A stretch of DNA of 56,662 nucleotides from Frankiales bacterium (GTDB lineage Bacteria; Actinomycetota; Actinomycetes; JAFAQI01): NCBI GenBank assembly GCA_025980325.1, contig JAICXQ010000009.1:1-56662 (forward strand), written 5' to 3'. Position numbers and translations under genes: made by a program. Below the pieces are notes generated by a model. It did no database searches, was not told the origin of the DNA, and saw nothing but the letters and a program-made list of their open reading frames with translations. This document shows, piece by piece, positions 16,069 through 24,618 of this stretch (its first letter is position 1; each line of letters begins with the position of its first letter).

Positions 16069-16210
16069 ATCGCGGCGTGCGGCGGCGCCCACCCGAAGAC
16101 GCCGGCGGGCGTCGCCGCCTCGCAACCTGCGTTACGCACGGCATTCCCCGTCGTTTTCATACTTAGCAGCAGTCATATATATTCGGACAAAGTACGCGGA
16201 GAGGACTCCA

Positions 16211-16705
16211 ATGGCGCACCGGAGACTGACGAGCCTCGCGATCGTGATCGTGGCCGGCGCGCTGGCCCTGCCGGCGATGGCCAGCTCTTCGATCCGCCTG
16301 GACGCCGGCCGGCACAAGTCGGCCTCCATCGAGGGAAGCCTCCTCGGCGCGTCGGGCTCCCAGCCGTTGGTCTACGTCGCCGGCACGCCGACGGCTACCT
16401 GCACCCGGCCGAGTTGCGATGCGTACGCGCTGACGCTGAGCCTGCCGAAGCACGTGCGGTCCGGATATCTGCAGATCGACGTCCATACGGCTGACCCGGC
16501 CGTCGGGCTGAGCCTGCGGCTTTACGACCGGAAGGGCGCCTTGATCGACTCGGGCGACGGCGGTTACTTCGCCGGCCGGGTCGCCGCGACGACAACCGGT
16601 GCGACGGTCAGGGTCAAGCTCCCCGCCGGCGCCTACAGCCTCGATGTCCTGGACGACGGCGGAAGCATCAGCTACGCCGGGACCATCGGCTGGACCCGAG
16701 CGTAA
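16211..16705 (+). CDS. Secreted beta-sandwich protein of unknown function
   Basis: 164 aa. The signal peptide is LTSLAIVIVAGALALPAMASS with a cleavage site near AMA. The mature domain shows alternating strands and a PPC-like pattern: SGYLQIDVHTADPAVGLSLRLYDRKGALIDSG and VRVKLPAGAYSLDVLDDGGS, as in pre-peptidase C-terminal or other carbohydrate-type sandwich domains. One Cys pair (TCTRPSC) may bond. AGAGGACT precedes the ATG. The gene is followed at once by a hairpin terminator. Confidence 0.65.
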   Translation: MAHRRLTSLAIVIVAGALALPAMASSSIRLDAGRHKSASIEGSLLGASGSQPLVYVAGTPTATCTRPSCDAYALTLSLPKHVRSGYLQIDVHTADPAVGLSLRLYDRKGALIDSGDGGYFAGRVAATTTGATVRVKLPAGAYSLDVLDDGGSISYAGTIGWTRA

Positions 16706-16733
16706 GAAAGGCCGGCCCGAACAACGGCCTTTC
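16706..16733 (+). terminator. Hairpin terminator after the secreted protein gene
   Basis: A 9-bp perfect stem, GAAAGGCCG (16706-16714) and CGGCCTTTC (16725-16733), with a 10-base loop, directly after the stop codon. It insulates the gene from the SOS-controlled operon that starts about 30 bases further on. Confidence 0.7.
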
Positions 16734-16738
16734 CCGGT

Positions 16739-16754
16739 TCGAACATATGTTCTA
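16739..16754. promoter_or_regulatory. LexA SOS box of the imuA'-imuB-dnaE2 operon
   Basis: TCGAACATATGTTCTA matches the actinobacterial SOS box TCGAAC-N4-GTTCGA with one mismatch and has a 12-base palindrome GAACATATGTTC at its core. It ends 10 bases before the imuA' ATG at 16765, where a -10-like TCTAAT also overlaps. That spacing suggests a leaderless or very short-leader transcript blocked by LexA. Confidence 0.85.
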
Positions 16755-16764
16755 ATCTCGGTGG

Positions 16765-17352
16765 ATGGCTCTGGCGCTGGCGACCACCATCGCCCAGCCG
16801 CTGCCGCAGCAGCCCGCCGTCCTGCCGGTCGCGCCACCGCTCGATGCCCTGTTCCCGTACGGCGGCATGGCCCGCGGCAGCGTCGTCACGGTCGACTCGC
16901 TGACGATCGCGCTCGCCCTGCTCGCCGCGACCAGCGCCGCGGGCGGATGGTGCGCCGCGGCCGGCATCCCCGATCTGGGCCTCGCCGCGGTGGCCGACGC
17001 GGGCATCGACCTGGCCCGGTTCGTCGTCGTACCGGCACCGGGCGAGCAGTGGGCGGTCGCGGTCGCGACCCTGCTCGACGGGGTCGGTGTCGTGCTCGCC
17101 CGCCCGCCGGCGCGGCTGAAGGCGAGCGATGCACGAAGGCTCGCCGCCCGCAACCGGGAACGCCGCGGCGTCCTGCTCGTCAACGGCACCTGGCCCGAGC
17201 AGGTCGACCTGCGCGTCCGGCTCGAGGCCGGCGAGTGGAGCGGTCTGTCCGGCGGCTACGGCCGGTTGCGTCATCGCCGGATCGATGTGAGCGCGAGCGG
17301 TCGCGGCGCGGCCGTGCGCGAACGACGGGTGAGCGCATGGCTGCCCGCCTGA
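16765..17352 (+). CDS. imuA: ImuA' RecA-like accessory protein of the mutasome
   Basis: 195 aa, placed directly between an SOS box and imuB. It has the truncated RecA-like pattern of ImuA' proteins: LFPYGGMARGSVVTVDS near residue 30, where RecA has its P-loop region, but no GxxxxGK[ST] motif, then LARFVVVPAPGEQWAVAVATLLDGVGVVLARPP and a basic C-terminus. In mycobacteria ImuA' binds ImuB and is needed for DnaE2-dependent mutagenesis. It is shorter than many homologues but complete by context. ImuB starts inside its last codons (16-base overlap). Confidence 0.82.
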   Translation: MALALATTIAQPLPQQPAVLPVAPPLDALFPYGGMARGSVVTVDSLTIALALLAATSAAGGWCAAAGIPDLGLAAVADAGIDLARFVVVPAPGEQWAVAVATLLDGVGVVLARPPARLKASDARRLAARNRERRGVLLVNGTWPEQVDLRVRLEAGEWSGLSGGYGRLRHRRIDVSASGRGAAVRERRVSAWLPA

Positions 17353-18884
17353 CGCCGCGACTGCTGACCCCGCGGCTATTGACACTGTGGTGCCCCGACT
17401 GGCCGGTCGTCGCGCTCGACCTGCCGGTCGACGCACCGGTCGCGGTCCTCGTCGGCGAGGAGGTGTTCGCCTGCTCGCGGGCGGCCCGGGCGGAGGGGGT
17501 ACGGCGCGGGCTGCGCCGGCGCGAGGCGCAGCGACGTTGCCCCGACCTGCTGGTCGTCGACCGGGACGAGGCGAGCGAGGCGCGCGCGTTCGAGCCCGTC
17601 GTCGCGGCGCTGGAAGCCGTCTGCCCGACCGTCGAGGTGACCCGGCCCGGGTTGTGCGCACTCGCGACCAAAGGACCGGCACGTTACTTCGGCGGCGACG
17701 AGGCGTTGATGCGCGCCGTCATCGAAGCGACAAGCGGCGCTCATCGGATCGGCATCGCCGATGGCCGCTTCGCCTCCGCCCAAGCTGCGCGGCGCGGGAT
17801 CGTCGTACCGCCGGGGAAAGCCGCCGCGTTCCTCGCGCCGTTGCCGGTCGATCTGCTCGACCGGCCGGCCCTCGTGGACCTGTTCGTACGGCTCGGGTTG
17901 CGCACCCTCGGCGATGTCGCGGCGCTGCCGTCGCGCCAGGTCGCGTCGCGGTTCGGCGCCGAAGGCATCGCCGCGCACCGGTTGGCCCGCGGCCTCGACG
18001 AGCATCTCGTCCTGTCCCGGTCGACCGCGCGCGAGATCGTCGCCGAGGAGGTGCTCGATCCGCCGGTCGAGTCGGTCGAGCAGTTGGCGTTCGTGGCGAA
18101 ACGGCTCGCCGACGAGTTGGCCGCCGAACTCGCCGCGCGCGTGCTCGGCTGCGGCCGGGTGCTCATCGAGGCCGAGACCGACAACGGCGAGAAGCGCAGC
18201 CGGTTGTGGCGCTACGACGGCGCGTTCACCGCGACCGCGATGGCACAGCGGGTGCGCTGGCAGGTGGCCGGGTGGCTCGAAGGCCCGGCGGCCGACCGGC
18301 CGAGCACCGGTGTCAGCCGGCTGCGGCTCGTCCCCGACGAGGTCCATCGCGGCGCCGGGCAGCAGCTGCGGCTGTTCGACGACGGGACCGGCAGCGCCGA
18401 AGCGGACGAGCGCGCGGCCACGGTGCTGGCCCGGTTGCAAGGACTGCTCGGCTTCGACGCGGTGAACCTCGCCGTGCTCTGCGGCGGTCGCGGCCCGGCC
18501 GAGTGGGCCCGGCTGGTGCCGTGGGGCGAGCCACGGCCCGAGCCGTACGACGCGACCCCGCCGTGGCCGGGCCGGTTGCCGGCGCCGCACCCGACGGTGG
18601 TGCACGATCCGGTGCTGCCGGCCCGGGTCGACGACGGCGCGGGCACGGAGGTGTCGGTCGACTCGGGTGGCGCGATTTCCCTTGCGCCGCAACGGCTTTC
18701 GGTGCGCGGTACTCGCCCGGTGGCGATCACGGCGTGGGCCGGTCCGTGGCCGGTGCACGAACGCTGGTGGGACCCGGCCGCGCACGTTTCGCTGGCCCGG
18801 TTCCAGATCGTCACGGCGGACGGGGTGGCCCGGCTGGTCGCGACGGCGCAGGGCCGGTGGTGGGTCGAAGGGACCTACGACTGA
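17337..18884 (+). CDS. imuB: ImuB, catalytically inactive Y-family polymerase
   Basis: 515 aa from the ATG at 17337. It has the Y-family architecture (palm/fingers, thumb with helix-hairpin-helix, little finger), but the first acidic motif reads LWCPDWPVVAL and the second acidic pair is missing, so it should not polymerise. A clamp-binding motif is plain: QLRLF near residue 340. In mycobacteria ImuB is the hub that joins DnaE2 and ImuA' to the beta clamp. Its TGA overlaps the ATG of dnaE2 (TGATG), so both are produced together under LexA control. Confidence 0.9.
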   Translation: MAARLTPRLLTPRLLTLWCPDWPVVALDLPVDAPVAVLVGEEVFACSRAARAEGVRRGLRRREAQRRCPDLLVVDRDEASEARAFEPVVAALEAVCPTVEVTRPGLCALATKGPARYFGGDEALMRAVIEATSGAHRIGIADGRFASAQAARRGIVVPPGKAAAFLAPLPVDLLDRPALVDLFVRLGLRTLGDVAALPSRQVASRFGAEGIAAHRLARGLDEHLVLSRSTAREIVAEEVLDPPVESVEQLAFVAKRLADELAAELAARVLGCGRVLIEAETDNGEKRSRLWRYDGAFTATAMAQRVRWQVAGWLEGPAADRPSTGVSRLRLVPDEVHRGAGQQLRLFDDGTGSAEADERAATVLARLQGLLGFDAVNLAVLCGGRGPAEWARLVPWGEPRPEPYDATPPWPGRLPAPHPTVVHDPVLPARVDDGAGTEVSVDSGGAISLAPQRLSVRGTRPVAITAWAGPWPVHERWWDPAAHVSLARFQIVTADGVARLVATAQGRWWVEGTYD

Positions 18885-21800
18885 TGAGCTTCTCGCACGG
18901 CCCGAACATGAGCTGGTCGACGATCGAGCAACTGCTCTCCGATCGACGGCCACCCGGCGCCGACGGCGGCGACAGCCCGGCCTGGTCGTACAAGCGGCCG
19001 CCGTACGTCCCGCCCAATGACGTACCCGCAGTGCGCCGCCGGTCCGGTGCGGTGCCGTACGCCGAACTGCACTGCCACTCCAACTTCAGTTTTCTCGACG
19101 GCGCCTCGCATCCGGACGAGCTGGTCGAGCAAGCCGCCCGGCTCGGATTGGAAGCGCTCGCACTCACCGACCACGACGGCTTCTACGGTGTCGTGCGCTT
19201 CGCCGAAGCGGCGAAAGCCGTTGGCCTGCCGACGATTTTCGGCGCCGAGCTCAACCTTGCGTTGCCGGCGCCGCGACAAGGCCCGGCCGATCCCGACGGG
19301 ACGCATCTCGTCGTCCTCGCTCGTGATCCGGACGGCTACGCGCGGCTCGCGCGCACGATCAGCATGGGTCAACGTCGCGGCGAGAAAGGCCGGCCCAGCT
19401 ACGACCTCGCCGATCTCGCCGGCGTCGCCGGCGGGCATTGGCTGGTGCTCACCGGATGCCGTAAAGGATTGATCCCTGCATCGTTGCCGGACTCTGCATC
19501 CGGGCGGCTCGGCCTGCTGGTCGACGTGTTCGGTCGCGACAACGTCGCGGTGGAGTTGTGGGATCACGCGACGCCGTGGGACACCGAACGCAACGACGCG
19601 CTGTCTTCTCTCGCCGACACGCACGGCGTCGTCACGGTCGCGACCAACAACGTGCATTACGCGACCCCGCGACGGCACCGGCTCGCGACCGCTCTCGCCG
19701 CGGTCCGGGCCCGGCGCAACCTCGACGAGATCGACGGCTGGCTGCCGGCGGCACCGACTGCTTACCTGCGTAGTGGCGCCGAGCAGGCGGCGCGGTTCGC
19801 CCGCTGGCCGGGTGCCGTCGCGCGCGCAGCCGAGCTCGGAGCCGAATGTGCATTCGACCTCGACCTGATCGCACCGCGGCTGCCCGACTGCGCCGTGCCC
19901 GACGGGCACACCGAGGCGAGCTGGTTGCGTCAGTTGACCTACGACGGCGCGGCGCGCCGCTACGGCGTACGCCGGCCGGAGAGCGAAGCGGCGTACCTGC
20001 AGATCGAGAAGGAACTCGCGCTGATCGAGCAGTTGGAGTTCCCCGGCTACTTCCTGATCGTGCACGACATCGTGCAGTTCTGCGTCCGCAACGACATCCT
20101 GTGCCAGGGTCGCGGCTCGGCGGCGAACAGCGCGGTCTGTTACGCGCTCGGCATCACCAACGTCGACTCGGTCGGATTGAAGTTGTTGTTCGAACGCTTC
20201 CTCTCGCCGTACCGCGACGGCCCGCCGGACATCGACCTCGACATCGAAAGCGGCCGTCGGGAAGAGGCCATCCAGTACGTCTACGACAAGTACGGCCGCG
20301 ACCATGCGGCGCAGGTCGCGAACGTCATCACGTACCGCGCGCGGTCGGCGTTGCGCGACACCGGCCGCGCGCTGGGCTACGCGGCCGGACAACTCGACGC
20401 ATGGTCGAGACACGTCGACGGCTGGGGGCCGGCCTCGTCGTCCGCCGATCCGGACGTGCCGACCACGCTGGTCGAGATGGCCGACGAATTGCAAGGATTT
20501 CCGCGGCATCTCGGCATCCACTCCGGTGGCATGGTGATCTGCGACCGGCCGGTGATCGAGGTATGCCCGGTCGAGTGGGCGCGGATGGCCGACCGCAGCG
20601 TCTTGCAGTGGGACAAGGACGACTGCGCGGCGGCCGGGTTGGTGAAGTTCGACCTGCTCGGGCTCGGCATGCTCACCGCGCTGCACGAGACGCTCGACCT
20701 GATCGAGGACAGCACCGGCAAGCGGCTGGAGCTGTGGGAGTTGCCGCAGGAGGACTCGGCGGTCTACGACATGCTCTGCGCGGCCGACTCGGTCGGCGTG
20801 TTCCAGGTCGAGTCGCGCGCGCAGATGGCGACGCTGCCGCGGCTACGGCCGCGCACGTTCTCCGACCTCGTCATCGAGATCGCGATCATCCGGCCGGGGC
20901 CGATCCAAGGCGGCTCGGTGCATCCGTATATCCGCCGACGGCACGGTCTCGAAGAAGAGACGTACCTGCACGAGCTGCTGCGACCGGCGTTGTCCAAAAC
21001 GCTCGGCGTTCCGCTGTTCCAGGAACAACTCATGCAGATCGCGATCGATGTCGCCGGCTTCTCGCCGGCCGAGGCCGACGAACTGCGGGTGGCGATGGGC
21101 TCGAAGCGATCGCGCGCGCGGATGGAGAAGATGCACGACCGGCTGTGCGACGGCATGGCCGCCAAGGGCATTTCGAACGACATCGCCGAGCAGATCTACG
21201 CCAAGCTCCTCGCGTTCGCGAACTACGGCTTCCCCGAGTCGCATGCGGTGAGCTTCGCCTACATCGTCTACGCGAGTGCGTGGCTCAAGCTCTATTACCC
21301 TGCGGCGTTTCTGGCCGGTCTGCTGAACGCGCAGCCGATGGGCTTCTACTCACCGGCCTCGCTCGTCGCGGACGCCCGCCGGCACGGCGTCGTCGTACAC
21401 GGTCCGGATGTCAACGCATCTCGCGCGACGTGTCATGTCGAGGCCGACGGCTCGGTCCGGCTCGGCCTGTCGTCGGTCCGGTCGGTCGGTGACGCCGTCG
21501 CCGAACGGATCGCTGCTGGCGCGCCGTACTCATCGATGGCGGACGTCGCCCGGCGGGCCGGGCTGAGTCTCGCGCAGACCGAGGCGTTGGCGACTGCGGA
21601 TGCGTTCGGTTGCTTCGGTGCCGACCGGCGCGGCGCATTGTGGAGTGCGGGTGCGGTCGCGCCGGTGTCGGAAGCACAACTCGACGGGACCGGTATCGGT
21701 GTCGATGCACCCGAGTTGCCGGCGATGACTGCGCCCGAGCGGACGGTGGCCGACCTGTGGGCGCTCGGCTTGTCGCCGGACAGCGACGTCCTTCAGTACT

Positions 21801-22138
21801 CGCGCGCCGAGCTGACCGAGCGCGGCGTCGTGCCGGCGGCGGAGTTGCGCAACGTGCCGAGCGGGCAGCGCGTTCTGGTCGGCGGCGCGGTCATCCATCG
21901 GCAGCGGCCGTCGACCGCGGGCGGTACGACGTTCGTCAACCTCGAGGACGAGACCGGTCACATCAACGTGATCTGCTCGCGCGGGGTCTGGCAGCGCTAT
22001 CGCCGGGTCGCGCGGGGGAGCGCCGGGTTGCTGATCCGCGGCAAGGTCGAGAACGTCGAAGGTGTCGTCAACGTCATCGCCGACCGGATCGAGGCGCTGC
22101 CGCTACTGCACGCCATGAGGTCGCGCGACTTCCGCTGA
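18884..22138 (+). CDS. dnaE2: Error-prone DNA polymerase III alpha subunit DnaE2
   Basis: 1084 aa, normal for DnaE2. The N-terminal PHP domain begins near residue 60 (YAELHCHSNFSFLDGAS, ALTDHDGFYGV). The palm carries GRGSAANSAVCYALGIT and the catalytic aspartates in PPDIDLDIESGRREE. A C-terminal OB domain (TFVNLEDETGHINVICS) ends the protein. DnaE2 performs translesion synthesis and damage-induced mutagenesis. The start at 18884 overlaps the imuB stop, and a region of about 60 residues rich in Pro precedes the PHP domain. Confidence 0.95.
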   Translation: MSFSHGPNMSWSTIEQLLSDRRPPGADGGDSPAWSYKRPPYVPPNDVPAVRRRSGAVPYAELHCHSNFSFLDGASHPDELVEQAARLGLEALALTDHDGFYGVVRFAEAAKAVGLPTIFGAELNLALPAPRQGPADPDGTHLVVLARDPDGYARLARTISMGQRRGEKGRPSYDLADLAGVAGGHWLVLTGCRKGLIPASLPDSASGRLGLLVDVFGRDNVAVELWDHATPWDTERNDALSSLADTHGVVTVATNNVHYATPRRHRLATALAAVRARRNLDEIDGWLPAAPTAYLRSGAEQAARFARWPGAVARAAELGAECAFDLDLIAPRLPDCAVPDGHTEASWLRQLTYDGAARRYGVRRPESEAAYLQIEKELALIEQLEFPGYFLIVHDIVQFCVRNDILCQGRGSAANSAVCYALGITNVDSVGLKLLFERFLSPYRDGPPDIDLDIESGRREEAIQYVYDKYGRDHAAQVANVITYRARSALRDTGRALGYAAGQLDAWSRHVDGWGPASSSADPDVPTTLVEMADELQGFPRHLGIHSGGMVICDRPVIEVCPVEWARMADRSVLQWDKDDCAAAGLVKFDLLGLGMLTALHETLDLIEDSTGKRLELWELPQEDSAVYDMLCAADSVGVFQVESRAQMATLPRLRPRTFSDLVIEIAIIRPGPIQGGSVHPYIRRRHGLEEETYLHELLRPALSKTLGVPLFQEQLMQIAIDVAGFSPAEADELRVAMGSKRSRARMEKMHDRLCDGMAAKGISNDIAEQIYAKLLAFANYGFPESHAVSFAYIVYASAWLKLYYPAAFLAGLLNAQPMGFYSPASLVADARRHGVVVHGPDVNASRATCHVEADGSVRLGLSSVRSVGDAVAERIAAGAPYSSMADVARRAGLSLAQTEALATADAFGCFGADRRGALWSAGAVAPVSEAQLDGTGIGVDAPELPAMTAPERTVADLWALGLSPDSDVLQYSRAELTERGVVPAAELRNVPSGQRVLVGGAVIHRQRPSTAGGTTFVNLEDETGHINVICSRGVWQRYRRVARGSAGLLIRGKVENVEGVVNVIADRIEALPLLHAMRSRDFR

Positions 22139-22140
22139 CG

Positions 22141-22317
22141 TCAGTGATGGCAGCCGTTGCGCTCGGTCAGGTCGATGACGCCGTCGTTCGGTTCCTCCGG
22201 GCACGGGTGCCCGAGGACCCACTCCCAGCCGGCTTCGGCGTCGGCGAACCGTTCGGTGGCTCCGCACTCGCAGCGGGCGAGCCACACGCCGGCGGCGACA
22301 GGGATGACGTCGATCAC
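22141..22317 (-). CDS. Small Cys-containing hypothetical protein
   Basis: 58 aa on the strand opposite dnaE2 and converging with it, from a GTG at 22317. The sequence VIDVIPVAAGVWLARCECGATERF, then WEWVLGHPCPEE and ERNGCHH, has a CxC, an HPC and a C-terminal CHH that could form a small metal site. Codon third positions are GC-rich like the neighbours. No strong ribosome site is visible and the family is not recognised. Confidence 0.5.
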   Translation of the reverse strand: MIDVIPVAAGVWLARCECGATERFADAEAGWEWVLGHPCPEEPNDGVIDLTERNGCHH

Positions 22318-22475
22318 AAGATTCAGAATTGACCGACGACCCGGCCGGGTCGACCGCCGCGCGCCGCAACTTTGGTTCCCCCGGATGGCCTAATCCGGTG
22401 ACTAGCGCCGAAATGACCCGATGACTAGGACGGTCGGAGCAACGCCCGTAGCGGGATTGCCGCGATGCTGATGAC

Positions 22476-22685
22476 ATGAGCAACAGACTCACCGCCGAGG
22501 AGGACTCTGTCCTGCGTCGGCTGCACGCGCTGGCGGAGATGGGCGTCCTGTCGGAGGCGGCGGCGGAGATGTACGAGGACCTGCGGGCGCGGGATCGTCG
22601 TACCAGCGTCCGTCCGGTCGCCGACGTCGTGGTCCCGCAGCCGCGCGCGGTGCCCGAGCCCGGCCCGGTGGTCTCCCGCCGGTAG
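22476..22685 (+). CDS. Small hypothetical protein
   Basis: 69 aa. The first 40 residues look helical (LTAEEDSVLRRLHALAEMGVLSEAAAEMYEDLRARDRR) and the rest is Pro/Val-rich and probably disordered. It is followed 28 bases later by the Ser/Thr kinase start on the same strand. Codon use agrees with the neighbours. The ribosome site is weak, and no function can be proposed. Confidence 0.5.
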   Translation: MSNRLTAEEDSVLRRLHALAEMGVLSEAAAEMYEDLRARDRRTSVRPVADVVVPQPRAVPEPGPVVSRR

Positions 22686-22712
22686 GAGTAATCCGGGCGA
22701 TGGCGTGGGTAA

Positions 22713-24323
22713 GTGACGGGGGTGACCCTCGCTCCGTCGACCCTGCTCGGCGATCGTTACGCGCTGGTCGAGCGGCTCGCCGTCGGTGGGATGGGCGAGG
22801 TCTGGTGCGCTGACGACTCCGTGCTCGGCCGTGCGGTGGCGATCAAGATCCTGCGGGACGAGTACGCCGGGGACGACACGTTCCGCGGGCGGTTCCGGGC
22901 CGAGGCGCAGCACGCGGCGCTGCTCGTGCACCCGAACGTCGCGCAAGTGTTCGACTTCAACGAGGGCGACGACGCGCCCGGGACGCCGCCGTGGCTGGTC
23001 ATGGAGCTCATCCGCGGCGAGCCACTGTCCAGGCTGATCGCGCGCGAGGCGCCGCTGCCGGCCGACCGGGTGTGGAGCATCGTCGGCCAGGCCGCGTCCG
23101 CGCTGGCCGCCGCGCATGCCGCCGGGGTCGTGCACCGCGACATCAAGCCGGCGAATCTCCTGCTGTGCCCCGACGGCACGGTCAAGGTGACCGACTTCGG
23201 CATCGCCCGCGCAGCCGGTTCGTCCTCGGTGACGTCGACCGGCGTCATGCTCGGCACGCCGCACTACCTCTCGCCCGAGCAGGTGGCCGGTGAGACGGCC
23301 ACGCCGGCGAGCGACTTCTACGCGCTCGGCGTCGTGGCCTACGAATGCCTGACCGGCAACCGGCCGTTCGAGGGCGAGGCGATGGCGGTATTGATCGCGC
23401 ATCGCGACCAGCCACCGCCCCCGGTGCCGCCGTCGGTGCCGCCGGCGCTGAGCGAGTTGGTGACCGCGCTGCTCGGCAAGGACCCGGAGCGACGGCCCAC
23501 CGATGGCGCGGCCATCGCGGCGCAGGCGACCCGGATGCTCGGTCGGGAGTCGGGTGGCGCTACTTCTCCTGCGCCGGCACGCCTGGTGGACGACGCATAC
23601 CCCGCCGAGCCGGGCGAGGCGGCGCCGGCTCCGTCGACGTCGGTGCTCGCGTTGCCGCCGGAATCGGCGTCGGTGCCGGAGCCGGGGTCGGGGTCCGTGT
23701 CGGCGTCCGAGTCGGCGTCCGCGTCGCAGTCCGAGTCGCAACGCCGGCGGCCGGAGTTCCCGCCGTGGATCATCGCGGCGACGGCGGCTCTGGTCTGTTT
23801 CGCTGCGGCCGGGCTGGTCGCCTGGATGCAGATCGGCGGTGGGTCGTCGACGCCGCGCGCGCATGCGGCTGCACCGGCCAAACCGGCCGCCCTCGCGGCG
23901 GTACACGTCGTCTCCGCGACGCCGTTCGCCGGTGGCGGCGGGTCGGCGGATCACCCCGAGGAGGCGGCGCTCGCGATCGACGGCGACCCGTCGACGGCGT
24001 GGTACACCCAGCACTACGCGACCTCGTCGTTCGGTGGCTTGCGATCCGGCAGCGGGCTGGTGCTCGATCTGGGTACGGCGGTCGACGTCAAGCGGTTGGC
24101 GATCCAGCTTGCGGTGTCGGGTACGACGGTCGCGGTGTATGCAGGCAACGACGAGTCGTCGCTGCTGTCGGCGAAGACGATCGGCTCGGTCGAGTCGGCG
24201 CCGTCGACGTGGGTGCTGCGGCCTGGGACGGCGGCGCGTTACTGGCTGATCTGGTTCACCCGGCTCGCGCCGTCGGACGGTGCGTTCCGCGCGGGAGTCG
24301 CGGACGTCAGCTTCGCCCGCTGA
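22713..24323 (+). CDS. Membrane Ser/Thr protein kinase (PknB type) with extracellular discoidin-like domain
   Basis: 536 aa, GTG start (a second GTG lies nine bases on). The kinase domain is at about 10-275: LAVGGMGEVW loop, VAIKIL with the ATP Lys, VVHRDIKPANLL catalytic loop, TDFGIA, and GTPHYLSPEQ activation segment end. A Ser/Pro/Glu-rich linker leads to one TM helix (WIIAATAALVCFAAAGLVAW). The outer domain of about 140 residues has AIDGDPSTAWYTQHY and GLVLDLG, typical of F5/8-type (discoidin) folds that bind sugars or surfaces. It probably senses an envelope ligand. There are no PASTA repeats. Confidence 0.92.
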   Translation: MTGVTLAPSTLLGDRYALVERLAVGGMGEVWCADDSVLGRAVAIKILRDEYAGDDTFRGRFRAEAQHAALLVHPNVAQVFDFNEGDDAPGTPPWLVMELIRGEPLSRLIAREAPLPADRVWSIVGQAASALAAAHAAGVVHRDIKPANLLLCPDGTVKVTDFGIARAAGSSSVTSTGVMLGTPHYLSPEQVAGETATPASDFYALGVVAYECLTGNRPFEGEAMAVLIAHRDQPPPPVPPSVPPALSELVTALLGKDPERRPTDGAAIAAQATRMLGRESGGATSPAPARLVDDAYPAEPGEAAPAPSTSVLALPPESASVPEPGSGSVSASESASASQSESQRRRPEFPPWIIAATAALVCFAAAGLVAWMQIGGGSSTPRAHAAAPAKPAALAAVHVVSATPFAGGGGSADHPEEAALAIDGDPSTAWYTQHYATSSFGGLRSGSGLVLDLGTAVDVKRLAIQLAVSGTTVAVYAGNDESSLLSAKTIGSVESAPSTWVLRPGTAARYWLIWFTRLAPSDGAFRAGVADVSFAR

Positions 24324-24370
24324 CGCTCCGCTAGTCTGGTCGAGGCTTGTCGGCGGTTTGGGCGGGCCAG

Positions 24371-24443
24371 GCGCCCGTAGCTCAACGGATAGAGCATCTG
24401 ACTACGGATCAGAAGGTTAGGGGTTCGAGTCCCTTCGGGCGCG
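24371..24443 (+). tRNA. tRNA-Arg (ACG anticodon)
   Basis: A 73-base cloverleaf: acceptor arms GCGCCCG and CGGGCGC, D-arm starting TAGCTCAACGGATAGAGC, anticodon stem TCTGA/TCAGA with loop CTACGGA (anticodon ACG at 24404-24406), T-arm GGGGTTCGAGTCCCT and discriminator G. CCA is not encoded. Accessory genes start about 175 bases downstream, the usual side for tRNA-targeted integration. Confidence 0.96.
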
Positions 24444-24618
24444 CTTAGGTCAGTTTCGCTTTTGAGAGCTACCCCGACAAGATCGTTGATCCTGATTTCG
24501 GAACCCGACGTCGCACGGGGCGGGTTCGGTAACTAACCAAGCGTGAACCGCATGGCTCGTGGCGAGGTCGCTCGCGGCGGGCATCACCCGAAGCGATCTC
24601 CGCTTAGATTGCCTGATC

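Noticed and set aside
22399-22428. Direct repeat TGACTAG twice, 23 bases apart, before the small gene at 22476
   Set aside because: Short and with no regulator nearby; could be an activator site, but chance cannot be excluded. A CCGGAT/ATCCGG hairpin (22381-22398) beside it is equally unproven.
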